A stretch of 12,402 nt of DNA, taken from NCBI GenBank assembly GCA_945900695.1, contig CAMDJU010000056.1:1-12402 (forward strand). Reading direction: 5' to 3'. Shown in pieces: positions 8,319 through 12,402 of the stretch (position 1 is the stretch's first letter; every line of letters starts with the position of its first letter). The translations under genes were made by a program, and so were the position numbers. Source of the DNA: Bordetella parapertussis (GTDB taxonomy: Bacteria; Pseudomonadota; Gammaproteobacteria; Burkholderiales; Burkholderiaceae_C). The notes below the pieces were generated by a model. That model ran no database searches, was not told where the DNA came from, and worked only from the letters and a program-made list of their open reading frames with translations.

Positions 8319-8347
8319 TCAAACAATGGAATCAGCGAAATGATTGA
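8315..8347 (+). other. Candidate coupling mini-ORF between nuoM and nuoN (10 codons)
   Basis: An ATG overlapping the nuoM stop as ATGA (8315-8318) opens an out-of-frame reading frame (MIKQWNQRND) ending at 8347. It overlaps the nuoN start (8340) by eight bases. A second frame, MESAK (8326-8343), also ends on an ATGA shared with the nuoN start. Neither has a clear Shine-Dalgarno sequence. Their only plausible role is to pass ribosomes to nuoN. Confidence 0.15.
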
Positions 8348-9827
8348 AAACATGGCTTGGTCCAGTGTGTGGCCCGAAATAGTGTTGTTGCTCATGGCGT
8401 GCTTCATCGCCATGGTCGATTTGGGCGTTCGCAGCCCGCGCCGCACCTTGACCTATGTGCTGTCCTTGGGCACTTTGTTGGTGGTGGCAGGTTTGGCCGC
8501 TTCACAAGCCATGGATGGAAAAACCATGTATGCCTTTGGCAACATGGTGGTCAGTGACAGCATGGGCAATTGGTTGAAATGCTTTGCCGCCTTGTCGGTG
8601 GCAGTGACCTTGGTCTACGGGCGCCCGTATGCGGGCGACCGGGGCATGCTCGGGGGCGGTGAAGTTTTTACCTTGGGTTTGTTTTCCCTGCTCGGCATGT
8701 TTGTCATGATTTCCGGCAACCATTTTTTGGTGCTTTATCTGGGCCTGGAGTTGCTGACCCTTTGCAGCTATGCCTTGGTGGCCTTGCGTCGGGACCATGC
8801 CAACGCCACGGAAGCCGCGATGAAGTATTTTGTCCTGGGCGCTTTGGCCAGCGGTTTCTTGCTCTACGGTTTGTCGATGTTGTATGGCGCGACCGGCAGC
8901 TTGGAGTTGGGCGCTGTGTTCAAGGCCGTGGCCTCGGGCCAGATCAAACACCAAGTGATGGTCCTGGGCTTGGTTTTTGTGGTGTGTGGCTTGGCCTTCA
9001 AGCTCGGGGTGGTGCCGTTCCACATGTGGGTGCCTGATGTGTACCAAGGCGCGCCCACTGCGGTGACTTTGATGATCGCTGCGGCGCCCAAATTGGCGGC
9101 CTTTGCCATCACCATGCGTTTGTTGGTCGAGGGCTTGCTGCCCCTGGCCATCGATTGGCAGCAAATGCTGGCTGTGTTGGCCGTGGCCTCATTGTTGGTG
9201 GGTAATTTGGCCGCCATTGCCCAAACCAATATCAAGCGCATGTTGGCTTTTTCCACCATTTCACAGATGGGCTTCATGTTGCTCGGCTTGCTCAGCGGCG
9301 TGGTCAATGGGGGCACCAGCAGCGCAGCCAACGCCTATAGCTCGTCCATGTTTTACGTGGTGACCTATGTGCTCACCACCTTGGCCACCTTTGGGGTCAT
9401 CTTGTTGTTGGCGCGTGACGGCTTTGAGAGCGATGAAATCGCAGACTTGTCTGGCTTGAACCAGCGCAGCCCCTTGTACGCAGCGGTGATGGCCGTTTGT
9501 TTGTTTTCCCTCGCCGGTGTGCCCCCCATGGTGGGCTTTTATGCCAAGCTGTCGGTGCTTCAAGCCTTGGTATCGACCGGCAGCAGCTGGGCTTTGTGGT
9601 TGGCGGTGTTTGCGGTGATGATGTCCCTCATCGGTTCCTTCTATTACCTGAGGGTGGTCAAAGTGATGTACTTTGACCCGCCCTTGACGGCCACCACCGT
9701 ATCCGCCCCCTTGGATGTGCGCGTGGTATTGACCATCAATGGGGCTTTGGTCTTGCTGCTGGGCTTGATGCCCGGTGGGTTGATGACGCTGTGCGCACAA
9801 GCCATCGTGCGCACCCTGGGCAGTTGA
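8340..9827 (+). CDS. nuoN: NADH-quinone oxidoreductase subunit N (antiporter-like, ND2-like)
   Basis: This 495-residue, 14-helix subunit is the innermost of the three antiporter-like proton channels. Conserved residues are Glu137 (YLGLELLTLCSYALVA), Lys221 (CGLAFKLGVVPFHMWVPDVYQGAPT), Lys251 (AAAPKLAAF) and Lys403 (PMVGFYAKLSVL). These correspond to E. coli Glu133, Lys217, Lys247 and Lys395. The ATG at 8340 yields MIENMAWSSVWPE, a normal family start. The Shine-Dalgarno signal is poor (GGA at 8328-8330), in line with coupling to nuoM. This is the last nuo gene. No terminator-like hairpin lies in the 40 bases after it, so transcription probably continues into the NUDIX gene. Confidence 0.98.
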   Translation: MIENMAWSSVWPEIVLLLMACFIAMVDLGVRSPRRTLTYVLSLGTLLVVAGLAASQAMDGKTMYAFGNMVVSDSMGNWLKCFAALSVAVTLVYGRPYAGDRGMLGGGEVFTLGLFSLLGMFVMISGNHFLVLYLGLELLTLCSYALVALRRDHANATEAAMKYFVLGALASGFLLYGLSMLYGATGSLELGAVFKAVASGQIKHQVMVLGLVFVVCGLAFKLGVVPFHMWVPDVYQGAPTAVTLMIAAAPKLAAFAITMRLLVEGLLPLAIDWQQMLAVLAVASLLVGNLAAIAQTNIKRMLAFSTISQMGFMLLGLLSGVVNGGTSSAANAYSSSMFYVVTYVLTTLATFGVILLLARDGFESDEIADLSGLNQRSPLYAAVMAVCLFSLAGVPPMVGFYAKLSVLQALVSTGSSWALWLAVFAVMMSLIGSFYYLRVVKVMYFDPPLTATTVSAPLDVRVVLTINGALVLLLGLMPGGLMTLCAQAIVRTLGS

Positions 9828-9867
9828 GGTCGCGCTGGGCCCTTGTTGGGTACCACGGGGCTTGAAC

Positions 9868-10455
9868 ATGGCTGATGAACACCTGATCGAACACCGCATC
9901 GACAGCCAAGAGCTGTTCCAGGGGCATTTTTTGCATGCGTTCAGAGATACCGTTCGCCTGCCGACGGGAGGCACGGCCACACGCGAATATGTGACCCACC
10001 CCGGCGCGGTGATGATCATTCCCTTGCTGGACGATGATCAGCTTTTGATGGAGCGCCAATACCGCTATCCGATGCAGCAAGTGATGCTGGAGTTTCCGGC
10101 CGGCAAGCTGGATGCTGGCGAATTGCCCCTGAATTGCGCCCGCCGCGAGTTGCGCGAAGAAACGGGGTTCAGCGCCACCCATTGGGCGCATGCGGGTGTG
10201 ATGCACCCGGTGATCAGTTATTCCACCGAGTTCATTGACATTTGGTTTGCCCGTGGGCTGAGCCCCGGCCCTAGGAAGCTCGACGAGGGTGAGCACCTCG
10301 ATATCTTGACCATGGGCGTGGCTGAGTTTTTTGCCGCCTGTCAGCAAGGTTTGATCACCGATGCCAAAACCCTGACGGGTGCTCTGTGGCTGCAAAACCA
10401 CCTCAACGGCCAATGGCCCTTGGCTTGGCAAGCGGCCCAAACCAATGGGCTGTGA
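9868..10455 (+). CDS. NUDIX hydrolase, ADP-ribose pyrophosphatase type
   Basis: This 195-residue soluble protein has a complete Nudix box (G-x5-E-x7-R-E-U-x-E-E-x-G-U) at residues 79-101: Gly79, Glu85, Arg93-Glu94, Glu97, Glu98 and Gly100. Glu94, Glu97 and Glu98 are the expected metal ligands. The flanking ERQYRYP (62-68) and EFPAGK (75-80) segments are typical of ADP-ribose pyrophosphatases (NudF-like), which cleave ADP-ribose to AMP and ribose 5-phosphate. Substrate choice cannot be proved from sequence. The ATG at 9868 is preferred over an in-frame TTG at 9862; a GGGG (9857-9860) lies seven bases upstream. It follows nuoN by 40 bases without a visible terminator. A link to NAD turnover next to an NADH dehydrogenase is an inference from position. 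Confidence 0.93.
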   Translation: MADEHLIEHRIDSQELFQGHFLHAFRDTVRLPTGGTATREYVTHPGAVMIIPLLDDDQLLMERQYRYPMQQVMLEFPAGKLDAGELPLNCARRELREETGFSATHWAHAGVMHPVISYSTEFIDIWFARGLSPGPRKLDEGEHLDILTMGVAEFFAACQQGLITDAKTLTGALWLQNHLNGQWPLAWQAAQTNGL

Positions 10456-10485
10456 CCTGACGCTTCTTGCCGGATAATTGGGGCC

Positions 10486-10965
10486 ATGAAAGTCCTCGAT
10501 CTCCAGTGCCAGCACGGCCATGCCTTTGAAGGTTGGTTTGGCTCTGAAAGCGATTTTCAAACCCAACTCTCATCGGATTTGGTGGCCTGCCCCTTGTGCG
10601 GCGACCACCAAGTGGCCAAGTTGCTCAGCGCCCCTCGCCTGAACCTGAGCACCTCGTTTCGCGAACCTGCAGCGGTGTCTGAGAGCACCGCTGTGGCGCC
10701 TGTGGAACCTGCACACGATCAGCATTCCGGCACCATGGCCCAGTTGAATCAAAACTGGATGAAGGTGGTGCAGCACGTGCTGCAAAACACCGAGGACGTG
10801 GGGTCTGGTTTTGCCGAAGAGGCGCGCAAAATTCACTATGGTGAAAAACCCGAGCGCAATATTCGGGGCCAAGTCACGGCCACAGAGTCACAGGCCTTGC
10901 ACGAAGAAGGCATCGCTGTGGTCAGCTTGCCCATGCCGGCCGCACTCAAAGGCTCGGTTCACTGA
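10486..10965 (+). CDS. DUF1178 family protein, zinc-ribbon-like N-terminus
   Basis: This 159-residue protein of unknown function has the N-terminal pattern of DUF1178 (COG5319). The pattern is [18 protein letters not shown], then a short linker, then [20 protein letters not shown]. Cys8, His10/His12, Cys35 and Cys38 could form a zinc site, as in FmdB-like ribbons; this is inference. The middle (about 50-85) is low in hydrophobic residues and probably flexible, and the C-terminal half looks alpha-helical ([18 protein letters not shown]). There is no signal peptide or membrane segment. It follows the NUDIX gene by 30 bases, an association I recall as common in Burkholderiales. GGGG (10480-10483) is a possible ribosome binding site. 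Its stop overlaps the convergent miaA stop by seven bases. Confidence 0.88.
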   Translation: MKVLDLQCQHGHAFEGWFGSESDFQTQLSSDLVACPLCGDHQVAKLLSAPRLNLSTSFREPAAVSESTAVAPVEPAHDQHSGTMAQLNQNWMKVVQHVLQNTEDVGSGFAEEARKIHYGEKPERNIRGQVTATESQALHEEGIAVVSLPMPAALKGSVH

Positions 10966-10971
10966 CCGAGC
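10952..10971. terminator. Hairpin across the convergent stops of the DUF1178 gene and miaA
   Basis: Perfect 7-base inverted repeats, GCTCGGT (10952-10958) and ACCGAGC (10965-10971), enclose a six-base loop holding parts of both stop codons. The stem can be extended inward by a T-G wobble. The position between convergent genes suggests a bidirectional terminator. Neither strand has a proper T-tract after the stem, so it would be a weak intrinsic terminator at best. Confidence 0.45.
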
Positions 10972-12101
10972 TGCCAAGCCTGGGGCTGAGCGGGTGACAA
11001 AACCTGGGCCAGTACCTGGTCGATCGCATCGGGTGCGTCACACGCCACGGTGGTTCTTTCGGGCATTCCCCTGAGCCAAGTCAGTTGCCGTTTGGCCAAT
11101 TGCCGCGTGGCGGCCAAAGCCGTGCTGCGCCATTGGGCCAAACCTTGTCGCAAATCTGAGTCAGGGTGGTGCAGGAAAACCTGTGCAGCCGGTGGTTGGA
11201 GGGTGCCGTTCAACAGGGGCACGGCCAGCGTGGTCAGCAGCTGCTCATCGGTCCAACCCAAAGAGTGCCATTGGTCAATCATGGCCCAAGCTTGCCGGTA
11301 GCCCACGCAGCGCATGGCCGGGGCGTCCTCATGCCAGCCAGGCGCAGCGCGCAAGCGCAAAACCTCGGCCAGAAAACCTTGGTCCCACATCTGGTCAAAG
11401 CGGGCCTCAATGCGCTGGTGCAGCCAAGCGCGCTGATGCGGCTCCAGCGACAACAACAAAGCGCGTCGACCTTGGGCATCGCGCAGTGAACTGCCCTGTG
11501 GGGATGCTGTTCGAGGGCTGAAGTGTGCCGACAAAGCTTTGCCGCTGATGCGCCACACCTCCAACGCCCGACCGATGCGCTGCGCATCCATGGGTGGCAA
11601 GCGTTGGGCGGCCTCGGGGTCGACCTGGGCCAGCAAGGCGTGCATCGCGGGCCACCCCTCGCGCTGGGCTTGGGCCGCGATGTCGGCGCGGATGATTGCA
11701 TCTGACGCGGGCATGGGGTCTAGGCCATCGATCAAGGCCTTGAAATACAGCATCGTGCCGCCCACCAACAAAGGCAGCCGACCACGCTGTTGGATGTCCG
11801 CAATCAGGTTGGAGGCAGCGCGCACAAAATCGGCGGCGCTGTGCAAGTCCAGTGGGTCGCAGACATCGATCAGGTGGTGCGGCACCTGCGCCCGTTCGGC
11901 CTCACTGGGTTTGGCACTGCCCACATCCATGCCGCGGTAGACCAGCGCCGAGTCCACGCTGATGATCTCCACGGGGATGCGTTGCGCCAAGGCCATGGCG
12001 GCAGCCGATTTGCCGCTGGCTGTCGGGCCAGACAAACCCACCCAGTCCCAAGGCCATGGCCAGGGGCCGTGGGCAGCCGCCAAGGGTGCGTCACTGGCCA
12101 T
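10959..12101 (-). CDS. miaA: tRNA dimethylallyltransferase
   Basis: This 380-residue enzyme transfers a dimethylallyl group from DMAPP to N6 of A37 in tRNAs reading codons that begin with U (i6A37). Visible motifs are the P-loop GPTASGKS (25-32), catalytic Asp50 in [30 protein letters not shown] (113-123), [12 protein letters not shown] (172-183), [10 protein letters not shown] (263-272) and [15 protein letters not shown] (331-345). It is some 60 residues longer than E. coli MiaA (316). Most of the excess is an in-frame insertion of about 40 residues between the GYRQ and ATRQ motifs. There is also a longer N-terminus rich in Trp and Pro (PWPWPWDW, 13-20). The ATG at 12101 is the only reasonable start: the next candidate, a GTG at residue 21, leaves almost nothing before the P-loop. 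It overlaps the upstream MFS gene by 11 bases. Confidence 0.97.
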   Translation of the reverse strand: MASDAPLAAAHGPWPWPWDWVGLSGPTASGKSAAAMALAQRIPVEIISVDSALVYRGMDVGSAKPSEAERAQVPHHLIDVCDPLDLHSAADFVRAASNLIADIQQRGRLPLLVGGTMLYFKALIDGLDPMPASDAIIRADIAAQAQREGWPAMHALLAQVDPEAAQRLPPMDAQRIGRALEVWRISGKALSAHFSPRTASPQGSSLRDAQGRRALLLSLEPHQRAWLHQRIEARFDQMWDQGFLAEVLRLRAAPGWHEDAPAMRCVGYRQAWAMIDQWHSLGWTDEQLLTTLAVPLLNGTLQPPAAQVFLHHPDSDLRQGLAQWRSTALAATRQLAKRQLTWLRGMPERTTVACDAPDAIDQVLAQVLSPAQPQAWQLGQ

Positions 12102-12402
12102 CCAGGGTTTTGTCCTTTTGAATCAGCACCCAGGCGACAAAAGCCACGGCCACGCACCAAAACAAAATGCCGTTGGCCATGGGGAACACCGTGCCATCCA
12201 TGCTCAGGCCCAGCCAGGTGCCACAACCAAAGGCCACCAGCATCATCAAAAACCCACCCATGGCCGAGGCGGCCCCGGCGGCGTCCGGAAACGGGCCCAC
12301 GGCACCGGTTTGTCCAATTGGTTGATGCACCCCATGGGCCAGCATGATCAACATGAAAGGCAAGATCAGACCGGGCACACCGGTGGCTGGGAAATGCGCG
12401 CA
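12091..12402 (-). CDS. MFS multidrug transporter, Bcr/CflA type, C-terminal end (partial)
   Basis: This is the last 103 residues of a major facilitator efflux protein, running off the window edge. It starts in the incomplete sequence [11 protein letters not shown] and contains three hydrophobic segments. The most telling part is the stretch [32 protein letters not shown] between them. That follows the Bcr/CflA pattern, where a G-x-P-F/A-G-x-A-S-A-like segment precedes the last two helices. The tail KDKTLDGQ is short and cytoplasmic. Substrate is unknown; family members export drugs such as bicyclomycin or sulfonamides. Reading into miaA with an 11-base overlap implies one transcript and coupled translation. 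An internal GTG at 12378 is not a start, since the frame is open to the window edge. Confidence 0.88.
   Translation of the reverse strand, partial: CAHFPATGVPGLILPFMLIMLAHGVHQPIGQTGAVGPFPDAAGAASAMGGFLMMLVAFGCGTWLGLSMDGTVFPMANGILFWCVAVAFVAWVLIQKDKTLDGQ
12113..12117 (-). promoter_or_regulatory. Probable ribosome binding site of miaA
   Basis: On the minus strand AAGGA stands eleven bases before the miaA ATG, inside the end of the transporter gene. The sequence match is good, but the spacing is longer than optimal. Translation may therefore rely partly on ribosomes finishing the overlapping transporter gene. Confidence 0.4.

Noticed and set aside
8616..8629. Perfect 14-base palindrome TACGGGCGCCCGTA in nuoN
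   Set aside because: It encodes normal NuoN residues and about one such palindrome is expected by chance in a window of this size. There is no second copy or operator context.
9862..9867. TTG at 9862 as start of the NUDIX gene
   Set aside because: An ATG follows two codons later with acceptable spacing from GGGG. There is no reason to prefer TTG.
10473..10478. GATAAT as a -10 box before the DUF1178 gene
   Set aside because: It lies only seven bases before the start codon and no reasonable -35 element is found at 16-18 bases upstream. It would need a nearly leaderless mRNA.
1..12402. Search for mobile elements, CRISPR arrays, tRNAs, riboswitches and defence genes
   Set aside because: The window is almost fully covered by conserved housekeeping genes with very short gaps. 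No direct-repeat array, transposase motif or structured RNA was seen by eye.

Overview
This window is a conserved housekeeping region from a betaproteobacterium, most likely order Burkholderiales and probably Comamonadaceae-like. That placement rests on protein character, on the gene order nuo operon / NUDIX hydrolase / DUF1178 protein / convergent miaA, and on a moderately GC-rich coding style. No rRNA or other phylogenetic marker is present, so the genus is not resolved. I see no mobile element, CRISPR array, tRNA or phage gene, and no stretch over 300 bases lacks a gene.

Positions 1-9827 (+ strand) hold the distal part of the operon for respiratory complex I (proton-pumping NADH:ubiquinone oxidoreductase). 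It starts with the last 31 codons of nuoF, followed by complete nuoG, H, I, J, K, L, M and N. NuoF/G belong to the NADH-oxidising arm, NuoI carries two [4Fe-4S] clusters towards quinone, NuoH forms part of the quinone chamber, and NuoJ/K plus the antiporter-like NuoL/M/N form the proton-translocating membrane arm. The genes overlap or lie within about 35 bases of each other, so they should be one transcript whose promoter is upstream of the window. NuoG lacks all four ligands of the accessory N7 cluster, while the N1b, N3 and N4 ligand sets are intact.

Positions 9868-10965 (+ strand) hold a NUDIX hydrolase of the ADP-ribose pyrophosphatase type and a small DUF1178 protein with zinc-ribbon-like cysteines. 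No terminator is visible after nuoN, so both may be read through from the nuo operon. The DUF2818 gene that I recall as common between nuoN and the NUDIX gene in Burkholderiales is absent.

Positions 10959-12402 (- strand) hold miaA, which overlaps the DUF1178 gene tail-to-tail by 7 bases, and upstream of it the C-terminal end of a Bcr/CflA-type MFS drug transporter that overlaps the miaA start by 11 bases.

I found no previously undescribed system. The features most worth a second look are: a recurring CCATGA end at four nuo genes, where three junctions carry tiny out-of-frame ORFs bridging to the next start; a roughly 40-residue insertion in MiaA; a perfect hairpin centred on the convergent stop codons; and a strong TTG leucine preference, a codon class read by tRNAs that MiaA modifies.
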